A DNA stretch of 64,000 nt from G965222335 sp965222335. Its GTDB lineage: Bacteria; Pseudomonadota; Gammaproteobacteria; Pseudomonadales; Halieaceae. Where the stretch lies: the NCBI GenBank assembly GCA_965222335.1, contig OZ244944.1:3873856-3937855 (forward strand), given 5' to 3'. The notes under the pieces are model-generated. The model worked only from the letters and a program-made list of their open reading frames with translations. It was not told where the DNA came from and did no database searches. Position numbers and translations under genes: made by a program. Positions 43,094 to 51,375 of the stretch are shown one piece after another; within the stretch, counting starts at the first letter, position 1, and the number at the start of each line of letters is the position of its first letter.

Positions 43094-43236
43094 TCGTTCA
43101 CCTGATCCTTATTACGAGTGATAGTATCACTCAAAGTCAGGTGGCCAAATTCACTATGCCACTACACTTCATCCAGGTTGCTAATTTTGATTCGTATTTA
43201 AGCCATGGTGATTTCAACGGCAGTGACTCCTTGGAT

Positions 43237-43296
43237 GCCTAACGCCTCAAACACCGGCGCCGTTTACGGCGTCCGAGTGCTTTGACTTGTTAGCTG
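43237..43296 (-). other. integron attC recombination site
   Basis: Read on the minus strand: R'' box CAGCTAAC, a 3-nt spacer AAG, stem arm 1, a 2-nt AA tip, stem arm 2, a spacer GGC and R' box GTTAGGC (GTTRRRY consensus, cut after the G at 43243). The arms pair over 17 bp with exactly three unpaired bases (G, T, A), all on the first arm, the extrahelical bases that make a bottom-strand attC. Length 60 bp. The HNH gene's stop lies inside the site, as in ordinary cassettes. Confidence 0.92.
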
Positions 43297-43977
43297 TATT
43301 TTGCACGACATTCGTAAGCATAGAGATTACTTTAAATTTACCGAAGAAAAGATGAACTAGAGTAATGCTCGAACCAAACTTTGGAATACCAAAAAGCTCT
43401 ACCGTGTAGATTCTTTCATTGTTAGTGTTTGGCTTGCCAAACTCCATAAACTCCATAGGTTTTCCGGAGTAAAATGCTTCAATATCGGTTTCAATTTGAC
43501 TCATAACAGGATCTTGCTCGCTAATTAAACTGCAATACACGTGTTTTATCGAATAATTATCTGGTAACGCAGCACCGCAAGACTTAAACACAATTCCACA
43601 AGATAGAGCATCAAAAAACTCATTTAACCTATTCGTATCCACCGGGTACTTGACGGTGCCATCAGGTAATTGAACCGATCCAGCAGCCAGCTTTTTTCTC
43701 AATGCCCCGTTATTGAAATCTAATTGGGGTTTTACTTTTTTTAAGAAAATTTCTCTAGCTCTATTGCTAGGAGATGCATTCATGCAGATTTGCGCAAGAA
43801 CATAAAGATCATCTTTCGACTTGGCGTTGTTGTGTGCAACGCATGATTTTACGGTCAATAGCTGATCCTTCTCATTCTTAGGGAAAAAAGCTTTTGGTGG
43901 AATATGTTCCTTTGTTACACCTTTTTGGGAACATCCTTGAAAGTAGCAACTCAATCTGATTTTCCTAGTACAGCTAA
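43243..43977 (-). mobile_element. integron gene cassette with HNH-like gene
   Basis: The cassette runs from the T of a GTTAGCTG at 43978-43971 to the G of the attC R' box at 43243 (735 bp, one gene, one attC). The 5' end TTAGCTG complements CAGCTAA of its own attC R'' box, which is what the circular form predicts and independently confirms the limits. No integron integrase gene is within the window, so the cassette is stranded or belongs to an integrase-less array. Confidence 0.88.
43247..43954 (-). CDS. HNH-like nuclease-type protein in an integron cassette
   Basis: A 235-residue protein, AT-rich unlike the rest of the window. The N-terminus has Cys3 and Cys8, then KEHIPPKAF with His17, a second cluster KSCVAHNNAKSKDD with Cys38 and His41/Asn43, which together look like the zinc and ββα-metal arrangement of HNH-type endonucleases (EHIPPK...C..xNN.KS.DD pattern). 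The remaining 180 residues match no family I know. The start is TTG at 43954, with AGGA 8 bp upstream; the gene begins 23 bp after the cassette edge and its stop lies inside the attC. Function unknown; defence or toxic roles are common for cassette genes but unproven here. Confidence 0.72.
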   Translation of the reverse strand: MSCYFQGCSQKGVTKEHIPPKAFFPKNEKDQLLTVKSCVAHNNAKSKDDLYVLAQICMNASPSNRAREIFLKKVKPQLDFNNGALRKKLAAGSVQLPDGTVKYPVDTNRLNEFFDALSCGIVFKSCGAALPDNYSIKHVYCSLISEQDPVMSQIETDIEAFYSGKPMEFMEFGKPNTNNERIYTVELFGIPKFGSSITLVHLFFGKFKVISMLTNVVQNTANKSKHSDAVNGAGV

Positions 43978-44320
43978 CAGCTACTTAGTTTTACAAATTC
44001 AGATATCACCACGGCTCCAGATACTCGCGCCCATACCGGTCAATCTACGCCCACCTCGCTGACAATCACAGCCTTTCCCAACTCCTAAGCCTGTCGGACT
44101 CCATTGGTCCATCTGACAAAGGCATTGTGCGCAGCAAGGCGATAGCCCATTGTCACATCTGGCGACATAAGAGGTCTAGTTGCGTGACCGTCGCTGGCAG
44201 GGCTGCTTTCGCGTACATTCGACTTTGACCCATGAAAAACAGCATGCGGCAGCTTGTCTTGCACAGGTTGTGGTCCTTTTAGTGGCACATTCGCGCCAGG
44301 ACCATCAACGCCCAGAGAAA
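43978..44320. other. gene-free flank of the cassette
   Basis: No convincing gene. Base composition returns towards the genome average at about 44000. A 79-codon open frame on the minus strand (44085-44324) begins inside the end of the DUF853 gene and shows no recognisable motif. No attC, attI or integrase fragment was found, so the cassette probably joined here at a secondary site. Confidence 0.5.
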
Positions 44321-45778
44321 TCACTTCAGCAACGATCCCAACACCCCCCGGAACAGCTTGCGTCCCAGGCTGCTGCCCGCGGCCCTGGCCATGCTCTTGA
44401 AAAATGCCTCGCTGGTGCTCTGGCGGCGGGAGCTGGAGCGGGCTTTGGGCTTGTTCTCTGCGCGCCGGGAGAGTTCCGCTTCGGCCTCCGCACTCTGGTG
44501 TTTGGCCGTGCGCTCCAGCAGGATCTCGTGGGCGGAGTGCGGGTCGACCGCGTCGCGATAGCGCGCCTGGTTGGGGTCGTGGGCTAGCACCGCATTGCGC
44601 TCTGCATCGCTGGCGGGCCCCATGCGTGACTGCGGTGGCCTGACCAGCACGCGCTCCACCGGGCTGGGAATGCCCTTATCCTGCAGCGTGGACACCAGCG
44701 CCTCGCCCACGCCCAGTTCGCTGATGGCAGTGACCGTGTCCAGAGCCGGATTCTCTCGGAACGACTGCGCGGCGACACGCACCGCCTTGCGCTCCTTGGG
44801 GGTGTAGGCGCGCAGCGCGTGCTGCACCCGGTTGCCCAGCTGGCCCAGGACCGAATCCGGCAGATCCGCCGGGCTCTGACTGATGAAGTAGACCCCGACA
44901 CCCTTGGAGCGGACCAGGCGCACGACTTGCTCGATTTTCTCCAGCAGGGTGCGGGGGGCGTCGTTGAACAGCAGATGGGCCTCATCAAAGAAAAATACCA
45001 GTACCGGCTTGTCCGGGTCGCCCAGTTCCGGAAGGCTCTCGAACAGCTCGGAGAGCAGCCACAGCAGAAAGGTCGAATAAACCCGCGGGCTGCGAATCAG
45101 CGTATCGGCAGCCAGCACGTTGATCACACCGCGCCCGTCGCGGGTGGTTTGCATAAAGTCCTTGAGCTCCAGCGCGGGTTCACCGAAGAAAGACTCGCCG
45201 CCTTCACGCTCCAGCACCAGCATGCGCCTGAGGATGGCATTGATCGAGGCCCGCGACACGTTGTAGGCACTGCCGAGTTCCTTGCCGTGATCGCCGAGGT
45301 ACTCCAGCGAGGATCGCAGGTCGGCGAGGTCGACCAGTAGCATGCCCTCGTCGTCCGCAAATTCGAACACCAGGTTGATCACGCCTTCCTGGGTGTCATT
45401 CAGGTCCAGCAGCCGCGAGAGCAGGGCCGGCCCCATTTCGGAGACGGTGGCGCGCACAGGGGTGCCCAGCTTGCCAAATACATCCCAGAAGGCCACGGGG
45501 TAGCCGGTCTGGCGGTAGTCCCCGATGCCGATTTTCTGCACCCGTTCGTCGATCTTCGCATGCGGCTTGCCGGCCTGGCTGATGCCGGATATATCGCCCT
45601 TGATATCGGCGAGAAACACCGGCACCCCGAGATCGGAGAAACCTTCGGCGAGGCATTGCAGGGTGACGGTCTTGCCTGTGCCGGTGGCGCCGGCCACCAG
45701 GCCGTGGCGGTTGGCATAGCGCGGATTGAGGTAGATTTTGCCAGCATCGCTGCCGCCAATCAGAATCCCTTCCTTCAT
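44321..45778 (-). CDS. DUF853 HerA-like ATPase (YjgR type)
   Basis: A 485-residue ATPase: KEGILIGGSDAGKIYLNPRYANRHG at the start, Walker A GATGTGKTVT at about 29-38, Walker B VLVFFFDEAHLLF near 255-267, and an arginine region GVGVYFISQSPADLPDSVLGQLGNRVQHALRAYTPK. This is the DUF853/YjgR group of FtsK-HerA ATPases, whose in vivo role is not settled. A C-terminal basic linker (residues 430-460) precedes a last helix. It is transcribed towards the island and away from the WS/DGAT gene. The downstream end borders the mobile region. Confidence 0.92.
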   Translation of the reverse strand: MKEGILIGGSDAGKIYLNPRYANRHGLVAGATGTGKTVTLQCLAEGFSDLGVPVFLADIKGDISGISQAGKPHAKIDERVQKIGIGDYRQTGYPVAFWDVFGKLGTPVRATVSEMGPALLSRLLDLNDTQEGVINLVFEFADDEGMLLVDLADLRSSLEYLGDHGKELGSAYNVSRASINAILRRMLVLEREGGESFFGEPALELKDFMQTTRDGRGVINVLAADTLIRSPRVYSTFLLWLLSELFESLPELGDPDKPVLVFFFDEAHLLFNDAPRTLLEKIEQVVRLVRSKGVGVYFISQSPADLPDSVLGQLGNRVQHALRAYTPKERKAVRVAAQSFRENPALDTVTAISELGVGEALVSTLQDKGIPSPVERVLVRPPQSRMGPASDAERNAVLAHDPNQARYRDAVDPHSAHEILLERTAKHQSAEAEAELSRRAENKPKARSSSRRQSTSEAFFKSMARAAGSSLGRKLFRGVLGSLLK

Positions 45779-45963
45779 TGTGCGAGGCCTCTCGTAATCG
45801 CGGGTATCGATGCGGGCGCAGTGCCCCGTTCCCCATATTAGGGCGCTTCCAGGGCGCTTGCCAGCACCGGCTCGGCTTCGAGAGCGGGGATATTGCCAGC
45901 TGCGATACCTTTACACCTTTGCCGGCGGCAGCCCCCGGGGAATCTCTGCGAGACCGGCAGTGC

Positions 45964-47625
45964 TTAACTGGCGCTGGCGTTTTTCGGTCGCGCCTTCGCT
46001 TTCGGCTGGCGTTTCACCCCTGTGCTCGTCTTGGGTTTTTTAGCGGCTGATTTAGTTCTTGCAGCCGGTTTAGCCTTCGCTGCGGATTTGCGTTTTGCCT
46101 GACTGGCCGACTTTGTTGCGGGCGTTTTGCGCTTGCTGCGGGTCTTTTTGCTGGCGGCGGATTTGCGCGGCGCGGCGCTGGATTTGCGCGCTGACTTGCG
46201 CGCGGGCTTGCGCACCAGTCCCGCCACCTCCTCCAGTTCCACCAGGGCGTCCTCAAGATAGTCGATGATTCGCTGTACCTGGGGGATGGACCGCCGGCAG
46301 GCGACGATGCCGAACTGCAGCTGTTTGTTATAGCTGACCAGGGTGAAATTCATGGCAAAGCCATCGAATACGATGGAGGCCGGATACATCCCCTCAAGGC
46401 TGGCGCCGTTCCAGTACAGGGGCTCCCTCGGGCCCGGCACGTTGGATATCACCGTGCTGAAAGCGGGCAGGCGGTTGGCCAGGCCCAGCACGGAGGTCAG
46501 CAGGACGGGCACCTGCGTGATCTGCGAGAACAGCATTGCCTCCCGCCGGGTCAGGCTTTGCATCAGTGCCTTGCCGGCCTGCATGGAGGTTTGTATCTGG
46601 CGCAGGCGACCCTCGGGGTTGGCCACGTTGGTGGCCAGGTCGGCGGCAATAAAGCCCACGGCATTGGATGAATCCAGGTCGTCGTCGGCGCGCAGGGAGA
46701 CGGGGGTCATCGCCTTCAGCGATTTCTTCGGCAGGTCGTTGGTTGCCAGCAGGTAGCTGCGCAACGCGCCGCCGCACATCGCCAGCACGATGTCATTGAT
46801 CGTCGCATCACTTGCCTTGCCCACGGCCTTGATCCGCTCCATGTCCCAGGTCTGGGCAACGAATCGCCGCGCCCCGGAAACCTCGGCATTCATCGCGGTG
46901 CGCGGAACATCGTGCCAGGGCACGGAGAGGTCGCCGCTGCGGCCGAAAAAGGCGCCGCCGAACTGGCGGAATGCGCCCAGCAGGTTCGCCGTGGTGTCGA
47001 ACTGCTCCCGCAGTGCGCCGACCACGTTGCGCAATTCGCGCTCTCGTGGCACCACCCTTTGCCTGGGTCGCTGGCCGAGGAGCGTGGCCTTGTAGGACTC
47101 GTAGGCCTGCAGCGACAGCGGCGAATGCTGGGCCTTGTCGCTCTTGCGGGTGGAGTACATGGAGTTGACCATGTGCATCGCCCCCATGCCGTCCGTGGCG
47201 GCGTGGTGCGACTTCATGTAGAGGGCAAACTGCCGGTTCTCCAGGCCCTCGATCAGGTGGGTTTCCCACAGGGGGCGATTGCGGTCCAGCAGCGTGCTGT
47301 GCAGCCGCGATATGAGCATGAACAGCTCGCGGTAACGGCCTGGCTGGGGCAGGGCGGAGTGGCGCACGTGATAATCAATGTCGAAGCTCCGGTCCTTCTC
47401 CCAGTACAGCGGTCCCAGGGGCCCCGCGCGGCCGGTTTTCACGAACTCGCCGAAGGGCGGCTTGTATTCCTCCTCCGTTTTCAGAACTGCCATCAGTTCC
47501 GCCAGGAACTCAGCCTCGTCAGCGCCCTCCGGCAGGGTGAACAGGTGAAGGCCGCCTACGTGCATGGGCGTCTGGCGCTTTTCCAGGTACAGGAAACCGG
47601 CGTCTGCGAGATCGATTCGGCGCAT
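45964..47625 (-). CDS. wax ester synthase/diacylglycerol acyltransferase with basic C-terminal tail
   Basis: A 553-residue WS/DGAT. The active-site motif HHAATDG (140-146) is HHxxxDG, and PLWETHLIEGL and ISNVPGPREPLYWNG are typical. It esterifies acyl-CoA with long alcohols or diacylglycerol to make storage wax esters or triacylglycerol. From residue 472 to the end about 82 residues are almost only Lys, Ala, Ser, Arg and Pro, a tail like a histone H1 or AlgP protein, not found in typical enzymes of this family. The tail stays in frame with good codon use so it is translated. It may bind DNA, RNA or lipid-droplet surfaces (inference). No lipase partner is adjacent. Confidence 0.92.
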   Translation of the reverse strand: MRRIDLADAGFLYLEKRQTPMHVGGLHLFTLPEGADEAEFLAELMAVLKTEEEYKPPFGEFVKTGRAGPLGPLYWEKDRSFDIDYHVRHSALPQPGRYRELFMLISRLHSTLLDRNRPLWETHLIEGLENRQFALYMKSHHAATDGMGAMHMVNSMYSTRKSDKAQHSPLSLQAYESYKATLLGQRPRQRVVPRERELRNVVGALREQFDTTANLLGAFRQFGGAFFGRSGDLSVPWHDVPRTAMNAEVSGARRFVAQTWDMERIKAVGKASDATINDIVLAMCGGALRSYLLATNDLPKKSLKAMTPVSLRADDDLDSSNAVGFIAADLATNVANPEGRLRQIQTSMQAGKALMQSLTRREAMLFSQITQVPVLLTSVLGLANRLPAFSTVISNVPGPREPLYWNGASLEGMYPASIVFDGFAMNFTLVSYNKQLQFGIVACRRSIPQVQRIIDYLEDALVELEEVAGLVRKPARKSARKSSAAPRKSAASKKTRSKRKTPATKSASQAKRKSAAKAKPAARTKSAAKKPKTSTGVKRQPKAKARPKNASAS

Positions 47626-47759
47626 ACTGCGTATCCTTGTTATTGATCTTCTTCGCTACATTAGACCGAAATCCCGCCGAGTAAAAGAGCCCCCGGGTGA
47701 GAGGTGACCCCCCCTGCCTTTCGCTCTACACTGAAAGCCCCCTCGCCAAGGAGATAACC

Positions 47760-49163
47760 ATGTCTCGATTCGCCCTCCCGCTGATTGCCGCGCTTTTGTT
47801 CTGGTGCGGTATCAGCCATGCCCAGGACCAGGTGCTATCAGCGCACGCCCAGACCACGCTGGATATCTATCGCACTATCGTTGAGGTGGATACGAGCAAA
47901 CGCCAGAACAATACGCTGCGCGTGGCCGAGTATCTTGCCGGTCAACTAAGGGGCGCCGGATTTCCCGAGGAAGACGTTGAGGTGCTGCCGCTGGGGCCAT
48001 TCGCTTCGCTGGTTGCACGCTACCGCGGTGATGGCAGCGGCGGTGACCCCATCCTGTTCCTCGGCCATATGGATGTCGTGGAGGCAAAGGCCAGCGACTG
48101 GGAGCGACCCCCTTTCGAGCTAACCAGCGATGACCGCAACTTTTACGCTCGCGGCACGATCGATAATAAATTTGGCATAGCGCAGCTGACGTCCACGTTT
48201 GTGCGCCTGCGCCAGGAGGGGTTCACGCCGACGCGTGACCTTTACCTGGTTTTCTCCGGTGACGAAGAGAGCGGAATGACGACCACGCGGATGCTGGCCT
48301 ACGAGCGGCCGGACCTTGCGCGCGCTGAGTACGCCCTGAATTCCGATGCCGGCGGGGGCGACCTCGATAGTAAAGGCCGGGCGATTTCCTACAATGTACA
48401 GGCAGCGGAGAAGACCTACGTCACCTGGGAAATCACCGCGCGCAATCCGGGTGGGCACAGTTCCCGTCCGCGGCTGGATAATGCGATTTACGATCTCGCA
48501 GACGCCATAGGGAAAATCCAGGCCCATCGTTTCCCGGTGCGCTGGAGCGAGATGACCCTGGCTTACTTCCAGAGCACGGGCGAGCGATTGGGCGGCGAAG
48601 TGGGAGAAGCCATGTTGGCCTTCGCTTACGACCCGGCTGATGAGGCAGCTGCGGATCGCCTGTTCCGTGAGTCTTCCTATGTAGGCACCACGCGTACGAC
48701 CTGCGTGGTAACCATGCTCGATGCAGGGCATGCGGAGAACGCCTTGCCCCAGTCGGCCACCGCGACGGTGAACTGCCGGATTTTTCCCGGCATTGGGGTT
48801 GAGGCGGTCAAGGCAGAGCTGGAGCGGGTGGTGGCCAACCCGGAAATCTCCTTCAGGATGCTGGGTGACCCTACCGAGAGCCCGATTTCAAAACCCCGGG
48901 ACGATGTCATGGCAGTGATCGCCAAGGTCGTGCGAAGCCGCTATGCGGGTGTGCCAGTTATCCCCTACATGTCCTCCGGAGGCACCGACGGGATGCATTT
49001 TCGCAAGGCGGGCATTCCCACATTTGCCGTCAGTGGGATTTTTATGAACCCCGACGAGAAGTTTTCCCACGGCCTCAATGAGCGGGTGCCCAGGGCGGCA
49101 TTCTTCGGCGCCCTGGATCATTGGCACACGATCATTCACGAACTGGCCGGTTCCCGTCCCTGA
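47760..49163 (+). CDS. exported M20/M28-type zinc peptidase
   Basis: A 467-residue hydrolase with a signal peptide (cleaved near SHA-QDQ). The metal motif LGHMDVVEAK (HxD), TIDNKFGIAQ and the catalytic glutamates in VFSGDEESGM are those of M20 peptidases (carboxypeptidase/ACY1-like); SSGGTDGMHFRKAGIPTFAVSG carries later ligands, and HGLNERVP another. It would cleave peptides or acylated amino acids in the periplasm. The ATG at 47760 has GGAG 6 bp upstream. It is divergent from the WS/DGAT gene and is a different M20 subgroup from the M20D gene at 8754. Confidence 0.92.
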   Translation: MSRFALPLIAALLFWCGISHAQDQVLSAHAQTTLDIYRTIVEVDTSKRQNNTLRVAEYLAGQLRGAGFPEEDVEVLPLGPFASLVARYRGDGSGGDPILFLGHMDVVEAKASDWERPPFELTSDDRNFYARGTIDNKFGIAQLTSTFVRLRQEGFTPTRDLYLVFSGDEESGMTTTRMLAYERPDLARAEYALNSDAGGGDLDSKGRAISYNVQAAEKTYVTWEITARNPGGHSSRPRLDNAIYDLADAIGKIQAHRFPVRWSEMTLAYFQSTGERLGGEVGEAMLAFAYDPADEAAADRLFRESSYVGTTRTTCVVTMLDAGHAENALPQSATATVNCRIFPGIGVEAVKAELERVVANPEISFRMLGDPTESPISKPRDDVMAVIAKVVRSRYAGVPVIPYMSSGGTDGMHFRKAGIPTFAVSGIFMNPDEKFSHGLNERVPRAAFFGALDHWHTIIHELAGSRP

Positions 49164-49268
49164 AAACTGAATCTGTCGCTTTTTCGATCGGGTCGAAAAC
49201 CCGACAGATAGCCCGATTGTCCATTCTGCGCCAGTCTAACCTGACATGTAGACAAGGGAGACGGGCGC

Positions 49269-49457
49269 ATGATGGTTTGGGGACTGGGTGGACAGGGCGC
49301 GGAGTACGCTCGCCCAAGAAAATCGCGCAGGATGGCCAGCGATGGCATCCGCATTCTAAGCTGGGTCGCGGCGGCAACGCTGTTCGTGCTGCTTGCCGGC
49401 CCCCTGGTGTGGCCACTGGTGCTGGTGGCCTGTGTGTTCTGCCTGGGCCTGACCTAG
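49269..49457 (+). CDS. small membrane protein
   Basis: A 62-residue protein with one long hydrophobic stretch (LSWVAAATLFVLLAGPLVWPLVLVACVFCLGL) after a basic, Arg-rich N-terminus. AGGGAGA precedes the start at an acceptable distance, and the stop is 22 bp from the end of the convergent CorA gene. I do not recognise a family. The size and composition resemble small membrane proteins of unknown function. The alternative is a spurious frame, though the gap would otherwise be more than 300 bp. Confidence 0.5.
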   Translation: MMVWGLGGQGAEYARPRKSRRMASDGIRILSWVAAATLFVLLAGPLVWPLVLVACVFCLGLT

Positions 49458-49479
49458 CGCCCGGCGCCGCAAGCGCCTT

Positions 49480-50454
49480 CTAGAGCCACTTCACCCGCCG
49501 GAACAGCAGCAACATCCCCCCGGCGATGCCCGCCATCAGCAGCAGTACGGCGAAGTAGCCATAGTGCCAATGCAGCTCCGGCATGTGGTCGAAGTTCATG
49601 CCGTAGAGGCCGGCGAGGAAACTCATCGGTACAAAAATCGCAGTGATGATCGTCAATACTTTCATCGTGTTGTTCAGCTGGTGCGAGCTGATCGAGATAT
49701 AGCCCTCCACCAGGTCACCACAGATCTCGTAGTACATGCTGCACAGGCTGTAGATGCGCTCACAGCGATCGTACAGGTCCCGGCGCAGGTGGAGCGACTC
49801 GTCCTTGCCCGCGCCCAGGTGATCCGTGCCCTCGTGCAACAGGTGCTCGGTCATGCGCTGGTGGTAGCTGAAAATCCTGCGCAGTTTGCGCAGCCTGGAT
49901 CGGTACGCGACCAGCTTGTTCATCACCGCCTCTGAGTCGCCCTCCAGCAGGCTGTCCTCGAAGTCACCCAGGGTGTTCTCGAACTCGAGGATGTGGTCTA
50001 GGTATCGCCCGCAGGCAAAGGTCAGCAGGCGCAGCACCAGCTCGTTGGGTGCCGACAAGAGGTCCGCCGGTTCGTTATTCCAGAAATGGTTGATGCTGAC
50101 GGAGGTGCCGCGGTGCAGGGTGATCAGGCAGCGGTCCGAGACCCAGAGGCCGACCTGCTGTGGCACGAGGGTCAGGGTATCGTCGATGCTGGATATGCCC
50201 CGGAAGAGGATAAAGGTATTGTTCGCGAAGGCTTCGATCTTTGGCGGATGGCGGGAGCGGGCACTGTCTGTGATCGCCAGCTCGTCGCAGCCCAGGTCAG
50301 TGAGCAGCTCGCGAATCTCGGCGGTAACCTCGCCCTCAATGTCCAGCCACAGTTTTGTGTCGGTATCAGTGCGCCACTGCTTTACCAACTCCCGACCGCC
50401 GAGCTGCTGCTGACCGCCTGGTGATAGCAACTTAGCGTGTATCATGTTACACAC
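49480..50454 (-). CDS. CorA-family divalent-cation transporter
   Basis: A 324-residue CorA/ZntB-like protein: a long cytoplasmic alpha/beta and helical funnel ending in two C-terminal membrane helices. The signature YGMNF lies at the end of the first helix (FLAGLYGMNFDHMP), and the second helix is FAVLLLMAGIAGGMLLLF, then a basic tail VKWL. CorA proteins import Mg2+ or Co2+, and ZntB exports Zn2+; which one is not decidable here. An ATG 9 bp further in (50445) is an equally good start. It is divergent from the mechanosensitive channel with only about 30 bp between. Confidence 0.9.
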   Translation of the reverse strand: MCNMIHAKLLSPGGQQQLGGRELVKQWRTDTDTKLWLDIEGEVTAEIRELLTDLGCDELAITDSARSRHPPKIEAFANNTFILFRGISSIDDTLTLVPQQVGLWVSDRCLITLHRGTSVSINHFWNNEPADLLSAPNELVLRLLTFACGRYLDHILEFENTLGDFEDSLLEGDSEAVMNKLVAYRSRLRKLRRIFSYHQRMTEHLLHEGTDHLGAGKDESLHLRRDLYDRCERIYSLCSMYYEICGDLVEGYISISSHQLNNTMKVLTIITAIFVPMSFLAGLYGMNFDHMPELHWHYGYFAVLLLMAGIAGGMLLLFRRVKWL

Positions 50455-50484
50455 CCTGTTTTAAAAGCCCGTTTGGATCATAGC

Positions 50485-51339
50485 ATGGAACGACTGCAGG
50501 AAATCCTGAATACCCCGATCATCGTGCTGGGCGATATCAGCATCGACCTTGCCAGGATTCTCAGCGTGGTTGCCTTCGTCCTGGTGGGCGCCTTGTTCGT
50601 TGCCTGGAGTACTGGTTTCCTGCGGGGCAGGATGCAGGCCCGCGGCATCAATCCCAATGCCGTTCAGCTGATCAGTCGCGCTTACCTGATTATCGCCCTG
50701 GCGATCCTGGGCATCATCACCCTGGACCTGTTGAGCGTGCCCCTGACCGCCTTCGCGTTCGTGTCCGGGGCGGTGGCGATCGGCGTCGGCTTCGGCGCGC
50801 AGAACATTATCAATAATTTCATCTCTGGCTGGATCCTGATGTGGGAGCGGCCCATCAAGATCGGTGATTTTCTGGAGCTGGGTGACGTGCGCGGCACGGT
50901 GGAAGCAATCAATACCCGGTCCACACGTATCAGGCGGGTAGACGGCGTGCACCTGCTGGTGCCCAATAGCCAGCTGCTGGAAAATACGGTGACCAACTGG
51001 ACGCTTATGGACAACCTGGTACGCACGGCAGTCCGGGTCGGCGTGGCCTACGGTTCCGACGTGCGTCTCACTGAGAAACTGATCGCCCAGGCCGCACAAG
51101 AGCACCCTGACGTTCTGCAGGAACCGGGTTGCGCGGTTATTTTCGATGATTTTGGCGACAGCGCCCTGGTGTTCGAGCTCAATTTCTGGGTGCATGCCTC
51201 CACCGAGCGTGGCCTGCGCATGATTCGCAGCGACCTTCGCTTCCGGATCGATGCCCTGTTTCGGGAACACGACCTGGTGATCGCCTTTCCCCAGCGCGAC
51301 GTCCATGTGGACGGCTCCCTGCGCCTGCTTCAGGACTGA
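50485..51339 (+). CDS. MscS-family mechanosensitive channel
   Basis: A 284-residue protein: N-terminal membrane helices, a pore helix AFVSGAVAIGVGFGAQNIINNFISG and the MscS cytoplasmic domain (PIKIGDFLELGDVRGTVEAINTRSTRIRRVDG, LVPNSQLLENTVTNW). Such channels release solutes on osmotic down-shock and can protect against hypo-osmotic lysis. The start is the ATG at 50485; the frame is open a little further upstream but would overlap the divergent CorA start. The NfeD gene follows 36 bp after its stop. The protein is the small MscS type without extra sensor domains. Confidence 0.93.
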   Translation: MERLQEILNTPIIVLGDISIDLARILSVVAFVLVGALFVAWSTGFLRGRMQARGINPNAVQLISRAYLIIALAILGIITLDLLSVPLTAFAFVSGAVAIGVGFGAQNIINNFISGWILMWERPIKIGDFLELGDVRGTVEAINTRSTRIRRVDGVHLLVPNSQLLENTVTNWTLMDNLVRTAVRVGVAYGSDVRLTEKLIAQAAQEHPDVLQEPGCAVIFDDFGDSALVFELNFWVHASTERGLRMIRSDLRFRIDALFREHDLVIAFPQRDVHVDGSLRLLQD

Positions 51340-51375
51340 GCCCAGATTCACCTGCGCTTGCACTATACTGTGGGT

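Larger units (their letters stand above)
41911..43166 (-). mobile_element. IS3-family insertion sequence, 1256 bp
   Basis: Both ends are 27-bp imperfect inverted repeats (22 of 27 identical), each starting TGTAGTGG and ending TTTGGCCACC; they occupy 41911-41937 and 43140-43166. Inside are orfA and orfB on the minus strand with a -1 frameshift signal. No 3- or 4-bp target duplication is visible: the flanks are CAATGT and CTTCAT. The element is complete in structure and appears to have inserted into an integron cassette region. Confidence 0.93.

Noticed and set aside
41905..43172. Target-site duplication of the IS3 element
   Set aside because: Flanking CAATGT and CTTCAT do not match, so none is called.
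44085..44324. 79-codon open frame at the flank of the cassette
   Set aside because: No motif, starts inside the DUF853 end and has no ribosome binding site; not counted as a gene.
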